Below, piece after piece: positions 48,901 through 63,900 of a stretch of DNA of 64,000 nucleotides. The translations under genes and the position numbers were made by a program. The notes under the pieces were generated by a model. It was not told the DNA's origin and ran no database searches. It worked only from the letters and a program-made list of their open reading frames with translations. How positions within the stretch are numbered: the first letter of the stretch is position 1; the number at the start of each line of letters is the position of its first letter. This DNA is from Tubiluchus corallicola (taxonomy: Eukaryota; Priapulida; Priapulimorpha; Priapulimorphida; Tubiluchidae), in assembly GCA_030141605.1 (NCBI GenBank), contig JAQGDQ010002368.1, positions 64,001-128,000 on the forward strand, given 5' to 3'.

Positions 48901-51900
48901 TTCTCTATACTCGAGTTACTCTGCATTCTAAATTTATGCGAAAAAAATCATGACAAGGACAAATGGCGATCTGACATATCCAGGAAGTTTCGTCAGAAAA
49001 AAACTCGGCGAGCTGCGATATTTTCAAATTTCAATGGTTACACTCTTAGTGCAAAAATTGCAATTTTTCCCGAAAGTGGTTGACGGTATATTTAATCATT
49101 TCCTGCTTCCTCGCACAGTCATTTGTAGTAATTATTGCGCAAGTTCCTAAGCTTGTTGGGCAAAGTAGCGTGCGAGCACTGCCCTGTAATTCTTCAGAAA
49201 TTTCCCGACAGCTGAGACGAGCTGTGTATGTCTGTAATGCTTTTTTGCCTTTGAGAAAATATCAGAGCTAGCTTTGCGATCTCTGATAAACAAAAACGCG
49301 CCCCATGATTGCGCAGCATAAACCATAGGCATTCATTGAAAATTCTGCGCTGCGATGTACGTCCTTATTTCATATTAAATCATATGAATGAGATAACACT
49401 TTTTTTCGTTTTGTCATTCTTTTGAAATTAAATTTATCATATTGAACGTTAAAGCAAAACCGGACCCAATCTTAAACTGTGTGTCAAAACAATCTACTCT
49501 TTTAAATTTTGAAAGGAAACATGCCATTTTTTCAAAAAATGACTTACGTGAAAGAATTATTACTACACAAAGACAATTTTATGTACGCGCCTTCGCGCCA
49601 CTAGTTCTTCTCTGTTACGTGGATTTCGCCATTCGCTAGTTAGACGGGCACTTGCGCCTACATTCCGGAAACGCATTGCACAAAAACAGGTACAGTGCCT
49701 CTCAGTTGAGATGTGTTAGTTTGTGACGAACTACACATGTTCGACAGCTCATGCATAAGCACAGCGTTAAATTTGAAATTTGAACTTTTATCTTAAAACT
49801 TGTCTAGTTTTAGTAGAACACACTGAATATCTTGAAGTGGCACTATACATACTTCAACTTTTTGCTTTCGCAGAAACGTACAACACGCTCGTGGAATGTT
49901 TTTGCTGTTGAAAATTATATTAGTATGTGATTTCATCAATAGTTGGGCTAGCCCGTTGTTATAATTAAGTTTTTAATCTATAATTTAATTATCAGAAACG
50001 CTTTTGCAGTATTAACTGTATTAAAATATATACTTTTATCGGATTTGAAAATGAGGTAGTATATGAAAAATCATCTTATTTTCGTTTAAGCAGTTCAGTT
50101 TATTATCGCAATTTCTTCATACTGATTTGATTATTTATTGTACTAATGTACACGTGGCAGGTTCTCGGAAGCTTGAACTTTAGTGTCAAGCGTCACGCTA
50201 AATAATTGTACTGGTAGTAGACATGAAAACACTATTGTTGTCATGGTATATGATAGTTCCAGTTTCTAACAGTGTTTTCCATTTCCAATGTGATGTTGAC
50301 ACTGACGACTTCTGTGAATGATGAAGTGAACCCATTACAACTGAGTTTTTGAAACCAAACAAAAGCAAGAAGTGAGCCTAGATATGAACTAGAAAGCTTC
50401 GCATTACATGCCCAAGGCCTTAATCGATTACCCTATTGTAATCACGCTTGGGTTTCATTCAATCCATTCGTATTATAGCTCTCTAGTCATGATAACATAA
50501 ATTTCTGAATTTTATTTTACCCACGCATCAGGTTAGTGTAATTAGTAATAAGTGCTGTGAAATTAGTGGTCCGAGTCGCCTTTACGTTTTTGTTACATTA
50601 ATGTATGCTAGCGTGTATGTACCAATGCTTTATTTTTCCTAGAAGTTACGTCATTATATTGGTGTCATCAGGCCTTTATTATGCGCAATGAAGTACCCGC
50701 ACAATGTTTGAATTAACGTTGTTAGAATCCTTTTGTTTGGTTTTCTAGACAACCGAAGCATTTTGTTGCAAACGTTTGTTTAGAAGGATGAAAAATTGTT
50801 TGCGGGATATTGCAGAAAAAGTTAAAACTTCTCGGGTAAGGTCAGTTATAAGATCCATAAAACTGGCATAAAGTATGCATTTTTTGCGCACACCAATCTT
50901 CTTTATCACGTAAGATCAGTTTTGCTCGTCTGGGGTGTCCTTTCTTTACTGAGCGCTTGCGCGTTCAGGAATTTTCTAACAAAACCGGCTAAGCTCGAAT
51001 ACATGCTGAAGCCTACTTTCAGTCTGATTGGAGTGTATTCACGCGTGCTGTACCAAGATAAATTTGGAACAGCAGCTTTGATGTTTTACTACTGCGGGGG
51101 TATAGCCCCGTAGCCCCAGATTCAATGGTCTGAGGCTGAACGACGAGCAAAACAGTTTATTTACGCAGGAACGGCGCAATATGATGGCGTAAATCATGAG
51201 TGCGTACTGTTTCTGTTGCTTAGCTAAGATGAGTAAATAACAATTTAACTGAGTTTGAATATTAAAGTTTTAAAGGTCTATTCACACAGTCTGTAACAGC
51301 GAGATGGTTTCCCTAACACCAACCGAATGAAAACAAGTTCAGAAATCGAGTAGCTGCTATGCTTACTTTAACTCATCTACTTAATTGATATTAAAGTTTT
51401 TAAGGTCTATTCATACAGTCTGTAACAGCGAGATGGTTTCCCTAAAACCAACCGAATGAAAACAAGTTCAGAAATCGAGTAGCTGCTCTGCTTGCTTTAA
51501 CTCATCTACTTTAGAATTCTTAATCTTGTTTAAATGTTGAGATGTTTTTTCGGACACTGTAAAATATCCGACAGTGACAGACTTTGGACTCCATGGAAAA
51601 TTGTGTATTGTACTAAGGCGTTTTTACACTGTGTCAGGTAACGGCAATTTGACAAAAAGTGATTTACTGAGTAACTGAGAGCCTATATTTGTTCACTTGA
51701 TGCAGAAATAAGTTAAAGTATATTCCAGTTAAGACAGATTCATTTTATCTAAGTAATGATGAAATAATTTTCAAACACTAACGGCTACGGTCATGGCTAC
51801 GATCATCTATGTGAATTCTTTTATACTGATGCGTAGTGAAGAATCTAACCGAACAATAACAGAAGTATTGTTCAAGATTTCAAGTCTTGTTATTTAGTAA

Positions 51901-54900
51901 TATTTTAGTTGTCGGTATTGCAATATTAATTTGCCAAATTATAGAATTTACTGGCACTTAATGGTTCAGTTTTTCCTGTAAAAGTTCTGTCACTCAGTCT
52001 GTTGTAAAAAATAATTATTTTATAAAAATTGAACCTATGTGTAATTCACCCATCAATCTTTGGCGTTTGATTCTGGTTGCTTAACTTGCTTCGAGTGGCT
52101 TACTCACAACCCGTTTCACTTATTATGAGATCAGTTTGAACTGCAGCCAGCGGGGCCACGGCATACGTCTGGTATGCATAAATGGGGGCAAATAGGCACA
52201 CATGTGTAGAGCTACAGATATTACATAGCAATATCGTTGTCTGCATAGGCACTTTACCATGCAGATCAAATCTTTGGTGTGTTGTTATAATCGTAGTCTC
52301 TGTCAGTTAATTCCTCAGTTATGCTGCGCGTCTGTCTAAATTTCTGATGACTGATGTTGTCGTTTTCCAATTAACTGACTTTTGACACAGACTAAAATTT
52401 TTATTGAAATGTTTGAAGTTTGAAGACATTTTGGAATGAAATGTCAATGAAATGTTTATTAGTATTAACAGTATTTCGGGAAACGGAATTGTATGTGATT
52501 AATTTTATGTAACCCGATGAACGGAACAGTGGTTTAACAAAATATTCTTAACACTTACCTTGTTGTGAGAAACATTCCAAAACGTATTGAAAATGTTAAT
52601 AAAAAATTTGCAATATGTCAGTAAAAATAATTTTTCATTTTCGATTACTACTTTGCCAAAATTTCACTTTATAATATTAATTTTTTCACATGCTTGTGCT
52701 GTTATGTAATGACATTGTAAATATTTTGACAATTAGCTTTGAGTTTTTGAGAGTCAAACGTCGTGTTTCGTTGTCATATTGATGGAACATAATTTTCCTT
52801 ATCCATTTTCTCAGACCGTTTGAATATTTAATATTATTTACTATATTTGCAAATTGTGTGGCATTGGCTGTTTATACTCCATATCCAGACGGAGACTCCA
52901 ATAGCATCAATCAAGCATTGGTAAGATAGTCTTGTTTGCTTAGCTGTAATTTTATATTTTAAAATATAGTTTATGTAGCATATCTAATTTGCTGAAACTC
53001 TAATGCCTAAAATTGGTTTCATTTACATAAGGTAAATTAAAACATGCTTCATCTCATTTAGCATTAATGATTGTGCACCTGTTTCCTCTTCTTTGTCTGT
53101 TTTTTTCTTGTTTTACTTCCTTTCCTGTTTATTCTATAACCTACTTTTTACCCGGACCATGTTATATTGCCATGCAGTGTCTGTCATCTTTGTTTGAGTT
53201 TAAGTCAGTTATACCTAAACCACTCAGGCAGGCTTTGAGATTTTTAATATGACAATATTGGTTAATTTTGGAAAAGATGGCAATCAAAGTCAAAGGGCAT
53301 TTTGAAAAAAAAACATCATGCAATAACATGACAGTTATGGTGAGTACAGTGGGAAGGTCGGAGTGCAAGGACCTAGTGTGGCCTGTCGCCTATCAACAAC
53401 CGAAAATCAATAAAAGCATTTTATTTCCTTCTCCCTAGACGCTAGTTATGAGGTTGACAACTTTTGTGTGATGACCTGCAATGACCCAGTGTCACGGGCA
53501 AGAATTGCAGACATTTGGCAAAAAGTATGATCTTGGGTCAAAGGTCATGGTTGTAAAAACGATAAGGGGGAAACAAAGAGTTTACAATTCATTTGATTTG
53601 CCATTGGGATATGTATGTAGATTGTGGCATGTGGAAATATTTCTGAATCAAATTTCGATGCCACAAATTTTTTACCTTGGATTTTGCATGCTTATTCATG
53701 TCTAAGTCAAATTTTGATGTAGAAAACGCTTGACCTTGGACTGACCAATAAAGTCAGGAACCTACAGTCTTCATCGTTGCCATTACAATTTTACCTTGAG
53801 TAGCATTGTCACTGGCTCATCACCGTCATCATGATCATCATCAATTTATTGTCGTCATTGATTAGCTTAATTGTTTGGTCACAGGTTTAGTTGCTTAATT
53901 ATGCAACATTAGTCACTATCATCTCCTGTCTCCGTTCATCATCTGTCTCTGTTCCTATCATCATTTTTGCTGTCACTAATCATCATTTTTGTACCACTAT
54001 CATCATGGCTATGTCAATCGTCAATTCATCATACATGTTCAGGTGTTGCAGTTGATTTATGTGGTCACGACATGATGTCCATCATGACAATAATATTGTT
54101 AATTTGATTATTTCAGGAGGATGTAGAATATGTGTTTCTAGTTGTGTTCACTTTAGAAGCAATGATGAAGATCGTAGCCTATGGTTTAATCATGCATTCG
54201 GGAGCGTATTTACGCAATGGATGGAATATACTTGATTTTGTTATAGTAATTATTGGGTAAGCAATATCTGCATTCCTGATGTCAATTGCAGTCGGGGTTA
54301 TTTGTACTTCCTGTCATATGTGTAACATGATCATATGAGTGAGATAATAATTAGTACATTTGTTTTGTCCATACTATACAGTTAAGGTTTTAGAAAAAGT
54401 GACACTGGATGTATTCAATTTCCAACTTCCTACATGGTACATGTATACAAAAACATCTATTCATATGTATAAGTGCAATATTAGAATTATTGGAAGGAAA
54501 AGAGTCAAAAATGCAAAAAAATGGCCGCTGTGTCTCTAACATATAGTCAAACCGAATGATGAAAAAGTTGCTCATTTTACCTGAAAGTTACGAAATGTTT
54601 GCACAATGCCAGAGCCACCAAGCTGGTTAATTTTGGTTACAGGGTGAATTGGAAGTCCTGTAATGTGTCTACCATTTTCAAGATGACTGACAATTAAGAT
54701 GGTTGCCATTAGTACAGTACATATAGGCCATATGTTAAACAGTTAAAACTGAACATATGATGATTTTGGTGTCTAAATATAGGTTTCAAAGGTCAAAGAA
54801 TCCGCATCTGATACATCTGCACTTAAAAACACCTATAACTGACATCACCTTTTTAGATTTTCAAGATGGCTGCCAAGATGATCGTTATATCTTGGGTAAC

Positions 54901-57900
54901 ATATCAGCTATATTGCATGTCCTAAGGCAGATAGGACGATGGCTTTAGTATTGTCTAGATATAAGCTTTAAAATTAAAGGATTTGAGGTATTATCCAGTA
55001 CAACCACCATTTTCAAAATGGCCTGCAAGATGGCTGTTGCTATCCTATAAAGGCCACACCTTAGCTGTTTGAGCATATATGATGATGATTTAATGGGGTA
55101 CACTACCCCAAACTAGTGTACATGTCAGAAATAGAGCCAAAATGAAACCTGTTTGGTTGAAAACAAAAAGGTGTGAAGATGTAATCAATGAGAACCGAAA
55201 TATTTGTGAAAGAATAATTTAGAAGACTTAGGTTTGAACTACTAGTGCTTCTAGGTGACTACTGGTACTTACTACTGGTGACATGTAACACTAGTTTGGT
55301 AACCATGCTATAGTTTGGAATAAAGGTAAAGGTTGTGCAGAGTGGGCCACCCAAGCGCATGCGCTACAATATAAATACATATATATATATATAACAACAC
55401 AAAGATTATCACTATAGTGTTTTGTTGTTCCTGCATTAGCAAAAAATGCTTCTTTTTACCATGTTCTTTAATTTTTTATTGGTCTTATGAATGATACAAC
55501 ACAAGTAAGTAAGTTATTTTTTATTTTTCTCCATAAATTTACAATAATTTGACGATAAAATATGCAAACAACAACAGCAAGAAGCAACAATGCGATCATG
55601 TTGTGAATGCTGGTCTTTAAGAGGTTGTTTGTTTGTCTGCATGTATGTTTTTTAAATTAGGAGTTTTATAACCAAATATTACCGGAATAGTTTTTACCAC
55701 TTTAAAACACATGGTTCTAAAGCAATCATTTTCATTCCTTGCGTGTAATTGGTTGATAATTCGCTTGTCTGTGGTAAATTTTCGTATTTCAGTGTACTTG
55801 CAAACTGTGCAATTTGTTGTACTGCGGAAGTGCTAATGACAGCTCAAATCTGAACGCCTAGCAATTTATTTTCATTTTGCCTGTCAACCTTGGCATTTTA
55901 CTGAGAGAAAAATAGAGAGGGTATTTGCCAATAATTGACTGCTGAGGTATGCTCTAAAGGCAGAATCAAGTTAAAGTGAACAAAAACGCAGCCTTCCAAC
56001 ATTTTTTATAATTTGTTCTTGCATATCGATAGAATGTTGCAAAAAAACTACATCAGTATAACAAAATCAATTGGCTAGTTGAAGTATTAAAGCTTTAAAT
56101 ACCCGACCTTCAAGGTGCAAATTTTAAGGTTACTGTTGTTATGATTTATTATTGATTATTTTTATTTAACTTATTGTTTATGAATAACACAAATTTTTGT
56201 TTTTTTATAGTAGGTCTTAAACTTAGGCAAGTGACCTGTAGACCTTAAGCATTATTATGGTTTACAAACGTGAAAGATATTTGATAGATATTTAGTGTGC
56301 AACGCATATTGGCTAATGTTCACCAGTTTATAAAGTGTATGAATATTATATACATAAATCAGGCCGTAGTTTTACAAAAGCATTGTCATAATATAACTTT
56401 AATTGTAGAATGCTCACAAACTTAACACTTTAGCGAAGCTTAGAAATCATTCTTGGCGAGTGTTATATCTTGAGTTGCAACTTAGAGATTAAACTGTGTA
56501 TTACGTGAAATTTTGATAAACGTACCGCATCCCTTTAAGGCTTCTGCTGAAAAAAGTTGTGCTACAAGCCGAAGAAGAATTTAAATCAGCCTAAGGAATA
56601 CTACAGGAAGGTGCAGAGAAAACTCCCCCCTCCCCTTGTAATCTGTAACCTTTCATCCTGGCAGTGGCATTAATAAGTGCCAATAGGACGTTTTTTCTAT
56701 GGTTGCCTTTGGGAATGGTAGGTGAATACCTAAAAAAATGGCCACCTTCGCTCATTGACGGAACTCCGTGTAAGCTGGGAGACTCATAGCTCTTTGGAAA
56801 AAGGATAAACTGGGCTATACACGGTGATATGGGTCTGTTTTACAAATACCTCTGCTAATATGAAGGGTTATGAGATTGTAGATAGTTTGAAGAAATTTTG
56901 TTTTCAAATACTTTGTATTAGATTTGTTAACATGGCTTAGAAACTGTCATTTGTTAGGCTTACATGAATGTATGGTTAAAGCATCCCATTTTGGGCTGGT
57001 GCTTGCATTAACCGTCATCAACCAGGCATTTTGGCTGAACACTTTTTTTCATTACTTTCAATTTGCAATAAACTACACACAACTTTGTGATAGTATTAAA
57101 AAGGAAAACTGGACCCAATCTTAAACTGTAGGGCAAAACAATCTACTCTTTAAAATACTGTACTATTTTTTTCAAAAATGACTTATTACCGCACAAACAC
57201 AATTTCGTGCTCTCGCCACTAGTTCTTCACTGATGCATGCATTTCGCCATTCGCTGTTTAGGCTGGCATTAGTGCCTGCATTTCAGAAACGCATTGCGCA
57301 AAAAACAAGTGCTGTACATCTCAGTTTAGATGTGTTAGTTTGTGACGAACTACACATATGCGACACACAGAGTGGCACAGTGGTAAATTTGAAATTTTAA
57401 TTTTTATCTTAAAACATGCCTAGTTTTAATACAACACATTGAATGTCCAACAGTAGCACTGTACTTTAATTTTCGATTTTGCAAACACATGCAACGCGCT
57501 CGTAGAATATTTTTGCTGTTGAAAATTGTGTGATGTCATCAATAGTTGGGGCTTGCATGCCGTTAATTAAGATTTTAGTCTATTATTTAATTATCAGAAA
57601 CACTTTGGCAGTAATAATCGTGTTAATATGTATACTTTTTATCAGACTTGAAAATGGGGTAGTATATGAGAAAACATCCTGTCATCCCTTAAGCCCCTTT
57701 TTTCCTTACCTTAATGCAAGAAGTTCTCAGAACCTCATGACATTAGTTCCTTCAACAATATATTTGTAATACCCGTTTTGCTGTTGTTGCTGCTCATATT
57801 ATTACACTCTGTTTTCCCTGTGGCTTCTTATCTGTGGAATGTTTTGCCACCATCTCCATTAAGAAGAGTGTTGAACGATACTACCTATATTTTCCACATT

Positions 57901-60900
57901 TCACGTACAATTTTCTCAAATTTGCAGCTGTTAAAGACATAAATTATTCATGGGTTGCATTTTGTTTAGAATTGTAAGTATACTGCTACAGCAGATGGGG
58001 AAGGGTAGATTAGACATCAAAGCACTGAGAGCATTCAGGGTCATTCGTCCGCTACGACTTGTCACCAAAGTGCCTAGTAAGTACAAAGTCAAGTTCTCAG
58101 TCACTGACTGTTTTGTAGTATTACATGCCTACTGGAAGTTTTGGCTAACTGAATTTCACTTTTGCATTTTATCTTAGCATATTAATCCCAATGTGTCGTA
58201 TATCCTTCTATGTTTATTATACACGATGCCATCTGATTTCTTGTATATTAGTTGCATAGTGTTTGCATGAGTTTTAAGGTATGGTAACATGTAGTTTTCA
58301 GACCAGGTTACTGAAGACAGTAATTTTTTTCATTTTTCACCATAGTTTGATATATGAAAAAATGTGTGCCTGTGTTAAGCTGGTTTTGCAATTATTGTTT
58401 ACTTGATTATGATAAGGATGTCATAATTATGCTTATGAAAAGCGTTGAATGTGTGTATGTATCAGATGTATGTGTACAGCAAATGCCAAGTAAGCTTTTT
58501 ATAGGTTTTTGCAAATCCATTGCTGACAATATCTTTAACTCACCTTTTACTCACCTTAGAGCAGCTGCCCCCATCATTTTGACTATTATTGTGGCTTTGA
58601 TATTAGTAGCTGCTGTGTAAGAAACCCAATAAAACTGAGTTATATCATACACTAAATCTGTAAACAACTTTTTGTGGCACTTGCACTTTAATAACAATGA
58701 TTGTAATGATTTGATACATCATATGCACTGTATACACATATAAAAGCCAATGTATCTGTAATTGACATTTTTTATTTTTTAAATAATATTTCCTGAAAAG
58801 CCTATGCCTTAAGAAGCCATCTTTGTACCTTATAAAATATGTGTGCGAATGCAATAAATTATATCTTTTTTTCTAGGTTTACAAGTTGTTTTAAATTCCA
58901 TATTAAGAGCTATGATACCATTATTACATATCGCCCTGTTGGTTGGCTTTGTCATTATCATCTATGCCATCATTGGTCTGGAGCTTTTCTCAGGGAAACT
59001 ACACAATACCTGCCATAGTTTAGAAGCAGGTAAGACAAACCTTGAGTTATTTGCAGGCTGATGTTTTTCCTTTAAAATGTCCATGTCACCAAATACAGTA
59101 AATAGCACAAATTTTAAAAAAGAGTATGTAAACAGTTTGTATTTTATCACTTGGGGAGTTCAGAATATTAACAAGAATAATAGGAGACTAAGTGTATATA
59201 TTATGTTGCTCATTTTTTTTTACTGTTACAGTCTGTGTACTTAAGTTAAATCTCCTTCTAGTTTCCAGGCTATGCCAATACATACATTAAATGATGTACT
59301 CAGCATTGTCATTAAACTGTTAAGAATTAACTTGCTCTTGTTGTACAAATTTTGTATTATGTCCAATAATTTATTAGTGTAATTATTGGATTCTATTTTG
59401 AAAATAAAAGACTCAATATTTTGAACATTAGAGAAGCATTAGTGAAATCGTTCTCGTAATAATGGAATGAATGTGAAAACATGTTGTTCCTGTTTCATTA
59501 TTATCATGAACTTTCCAGATTTGAAAAATCAAACACAGTTAAATGTTAATTTCTGCTTTTGTTCTAGAGAATAAACAAGCCATTGCTGACAGTGTAACTT
59601 TTTAAGGTCAAATTTAACATATAAATGAATTTTCTTTAATTATATACATGTGCTAACCGTAACTTAAATTAATTGAACCTTATTTTATTAAATTGCAGGG
59701 CTTCCTTCTTAATGAAATCGTGATTTGAAGTTGGATTTTCCCAAAACATTTTGTTTGGTTTTCCTTTTTAAATTTCGGAAAATCACACGTTAAACAAATT
59801 GTACTAGCAACGGCGTCCTTGGATACCGCGTCATTTCTGTGACGCCGATTTTGTAAACAATTCTACACAGCAAAATGTAATGAGTAATAAACACTGTATG
59901 ACATCAGAGGAAGCCAAAAGGCCCAATAGGACACCTTGGGGGAAAACACTGGTCATTTAGTAGTAGTAGTAGGAATATCTTTATAGAGATCTTTAACATT
60001 CTTTCGGTGCTGGTGACCAATATCCCAGTTACAGAACCTGATGATAGTAGTGACATATAGTATGAATATTAAACATGTATTATACTATCCTTATTACAGA
60101 TATAATGGATCGAGAGCCAGACCCATGTGATACTGTACACGGACGGGGATATAACTGTGTACCAAACAGCACTTATTGTAAACCTGACTCGTGGGAGGGA
60201 CCAAATGATGGAATCACAAATTTTGATCATTTTGGGTTGGCAATGTTGACTGTGTTTCAGTGTGTCACCATGGAGGGTTGGACAGATGTTTTGTATTATG
60301 TAAGTTGAAAAGGCTTTGCAACAGTATGTGTTAGGAAGTTATGTTAGGAAGCCTCATCAAACTTTTGGACATGCAATTGTCTCATTATTAATTAGTTTGC
60401 TGATGTTTAACAAAAAAAAAAGAGAAATCAAAATTAATGTCTGAAATCTGCTGGGTATAGCAGTCACTTCACTGTACTTGTTACGTCACTCTTCAAGAAC
60501 TAAACTAACTAGGTCATACAGGTAACAAACTGAGGTGTGCGAAGTCAGTTTGGCACAATTTAGAATAAACAAGAAGGTCCTAACATATGTTTTGGTCTTT
60601 ATATTGATGCATTTTTAGGAAATTTTGCTCTCAATACAAAGAATATGGCGAAGAATAGGATTTTATAATTCGTGATAAATCTAGCTACAAGTGCATTTTT
60701 TATGATTTGATTAGAATTGAAACAATATCCGATTTTAAACCATGACTCAAAATGGTATGCTGTCTGAAATGTTCAACATGTTTTTAGTCACATATATTTA
60801 GATAGGCAATGGTACCTATTTCTCAGAAACACATTTTTCAGAAGATATCCATTATACTGATTCTGAACCAGCTATATATATATATATAAGCAAACCCAAA

Positions 60901-63900
60901 CATGATGTCAGGATGACCTTTTGTAGTCTTGCGTTAACCCTTAGATAAACTTGAGATATGAAATTTTGAACTTAAAATTTACCAGGTTTTGTGTTTTGTT
61001 TGTGTTGGCACTGCCACGTGGCAGTGCTGTATTTCAATTCTCGTTTTCGCAAACATATGCAAAACCGACTGTGGCAGGTTCTTGTCATTAACAAATTTGC
61101 CCAACAAGAGTGACACCGCTAGTTACACTAACGTATTACCTGAATTAGCCTGAGTATAACCCTGAGTATACTTAAAGTGTATACTTCTTTAAGAATGCGT
61201 AAAAATGACGTTATAGATCTGTAATGATAAGTTTGGATTTTCTCCATTATATTTGCAATATTTTTTTGGCTTTGATCAACAGCAGATTTACGCTTTTTGA
61301 TTAAAAATTACTTAAATTAATGTTATCTTGCAATATTTCTTCTTACATTGAAAAGCCATGCTGCAGTATAAGGTAGTCACATAGAACCACATTTAAGGAA
61401 AGAGTACTTGTTATTGTCAGCACAATAAGTAATGAATAAAAGTATCAACTAAAGAGTTTAAAATTAAAAGTCAAGTGAAATTTGTTTTTCATATTTTACT
61501 TGATGAAATTCAACTATGATGCCAAGTTTTGTCTGTAAAGAATTTGTAGAGAGGCACTGGTTATTGGACTGTGTTTTTTTAGACCACATGCAATAACAAA
61601 AACAAATACTCGAAATATAATCTTAAATACTAGCAACTAACTTTTGTCTTGTTTCAGATTCAAGATGCAATGGGAAACTCTTGGCCTTGGATTTACTTCA
61701 TCAGTTTAATGATCATAGGAGCTTTCTTCGTACTTAATCTTGTATTAGGTGTTCTTAGCGGGTGAGTCTTTTGAAATCTAAAGATTTCAAAAAGTCTAAT
61801 ACCAAAAGTCTTTGTATTTTTGTATTTTTTATATAATGCAGCACATTATAAACCAGAGTCCAGCATTTTTGGCAGGGTAATTATTTGTGGCAAGAACCAG
61901 AATCAGACTCATTATCAAGTCTAGTCTTCTAACCTGAATGAAGTGTCTTTACCATGTTTGGAGATCTCTACGTCCTTCTTTATCCTGAGAAGAAATAGAA
62001 TCCATGTCGCAAAAGAATGATTCACTGACTAGATTCGGCCTTCTTGTATCACTTGCTAAGTTTTTGAGGTGAGTGAATAACTGAATGGTCACAGCCAGTG
62101 TTTGGCGACTTCCGGTAAGATCGGCACTCAGGCTGGTTAGTGAATGGATGGGTGAACAATTTTAATTCTTGCTTTAGGTGGTCTCATTTGCTTTACTGGT
62201 TCTGGCTGTATTCTCATCCAAACGTGGCCGAGACACTTCTACCAGTTTAGCTTCTACTGGTAATCTTACATGCACAGCTTTGCTAATGGTTCATGGTCAT
62301 GTCACAACACGCTTGCTGTTCTATATTAATTTTGTTTGTATTATTTTATCCTAGTGAATTTTCCAAAGAAAGAGAAAAAGCCCGTAAGCGTGGAGAATTT
62401 CAGGAGCTTCGTGACAAGAAGCAGCTGGAGGAGGACCTTCGAGGTTACCTGGACTGGATTAATCAAGCAGGTACTAACGAAATAAAAGAGACATAGTATC
62501 AGGAAATGATACTTTTGATGAACATTTCTATGTGTTGTGTTGTGTAAATGAACTAGTCTGGAATGTGAAGCATTTGATTACTCTTACATTTTGGTTGCAT
62601 GTAAAATGTACAAATTTACATATGCATATTTGTTCTTCCGGCATTTCCTTTTACCATTGTCATAGAATCCATTTTTTCGTAAAAGTTTCAAATACGAAGT
62701 AACACTTTTTTAGCATCACAATGTAAACACTGACTAAAAATTATTACACAAACTAGACTATTATCACAGAGAAATAGACCTCTTTATAGCATTACTAACC
62801 AAGTGAGTAAGTTGCATCTATTATTTGTATGATAGAAAACAAGCAGGTTTACTTAACTAATTAATTGAGTTACCATTTTTTTGGTTTTTTGAAATTCTGT
62901 AGTACTCTTGCTCAACTTAACAGCAAACAAAACTGTTGTTATAAGATTCATTTATGCGTAATTTTGTCGCACATAAAGCATAACATATAATTTTACATTC
63001 CATTAAACAGAGGATATTGAGGAGGGTGACAAAGGTGACGACAGTAAGCCCGCCATTGAAGTTGACACTGGAGATAACGGCGAAGAGGACGAGCAGGAAG
63101 AGGTGATTCGTTGCATATGGCTCTCGCAGAAACGTGCTGAACTGAGACGGTTCAATAAACGATGTCGCAGGACGTGTCGCAGAGCGGTCAAGTCGCAAGC
63201 TTTTTATTGGGTTGTCATTACCATGGTGTTCTTGAATACTGTGGTGTTGGCATCGGAACATCACAATCAACCTCATTGGCTTGATGATTTTCAAAGTGAG
63301 TCTCATTTATTCACAAAAATGTTTATCCTGTAACATTTTGCTTATTGTTGAGAACTATCCAAATTTTCGCAATTTGTAATTGTTGTGCCGGTTTGAAATT
63401 TTAAATCCTTTTCAGAATTTTTCACTTTCTTTTGGCTACTAGTAATTTTTTTCTGTAATATTCTATCTGCCTTACAGAGTGAAGACAAACTAATAAATAT
63501 TTATGTATAAATTATATCAATTATCTAACCTTAATTATGTTAAGTTCTGGATTATCAAAATCAAATAATAAGGCAAGAAAAACACGGTTGTTAAACTTTT
63601 AGCCAACAAAACTTGAATCAGAGGAGAAAATTTGAAGATAATTGGGAGGATGCGATATGAACTAGAGGCATGCTAGTTTAAATGTGATTGCAAGAATTGA
63701 ATTCCGTGCTTAAGGAATTAGGTTTGAAATGTCAATGTTTAAGTTAGTTTAAGTGCAGTTTTTGTAGATTTGTTTTTGTTCATTTGCTTTTAAGATAACA
63801 GTATTGTTGATATCGTGCAATAAATATTCCAATTGATCTAAGGCCTTGCACATATTTCTTTAGATACATATCCACACGTATATGTAAATAAACAATAAGA

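Larger units (their letters stand above)
46578..52814 (+). other. Calcium channel intron 2
   Basis: This 6.2-kb intron holds a (TTCAA)-type microsatellite near 48390-48420, one copy of a 0.6-kb interspersed repeat (49451-50078), a possible tRNA-like relic near 50390-50465 on the minus strand, and a 129-base tandem duplication (51260-51516). An exon-like segment at 48169-48312 does not fit the channel's phase. Confidence 0.6.
54257..57969 (+). other. Calcium channel intron 4
   Basis: The intron holds a degenerate tandem repeat (54671-55100), a short (TA)n near 55376-55392, and copy B of the 0.6-kb interspersed repeat (57101-57682). I found no exon in it. Confidence 0.6.

Noticed and set aside
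57950-57969. Start of channel exon 5 at the ATG 57950
   Set aside because: The phase left by exon 4 and the TTGTTTAG acceptor place the exon start at 57970; the ATG is intronic.
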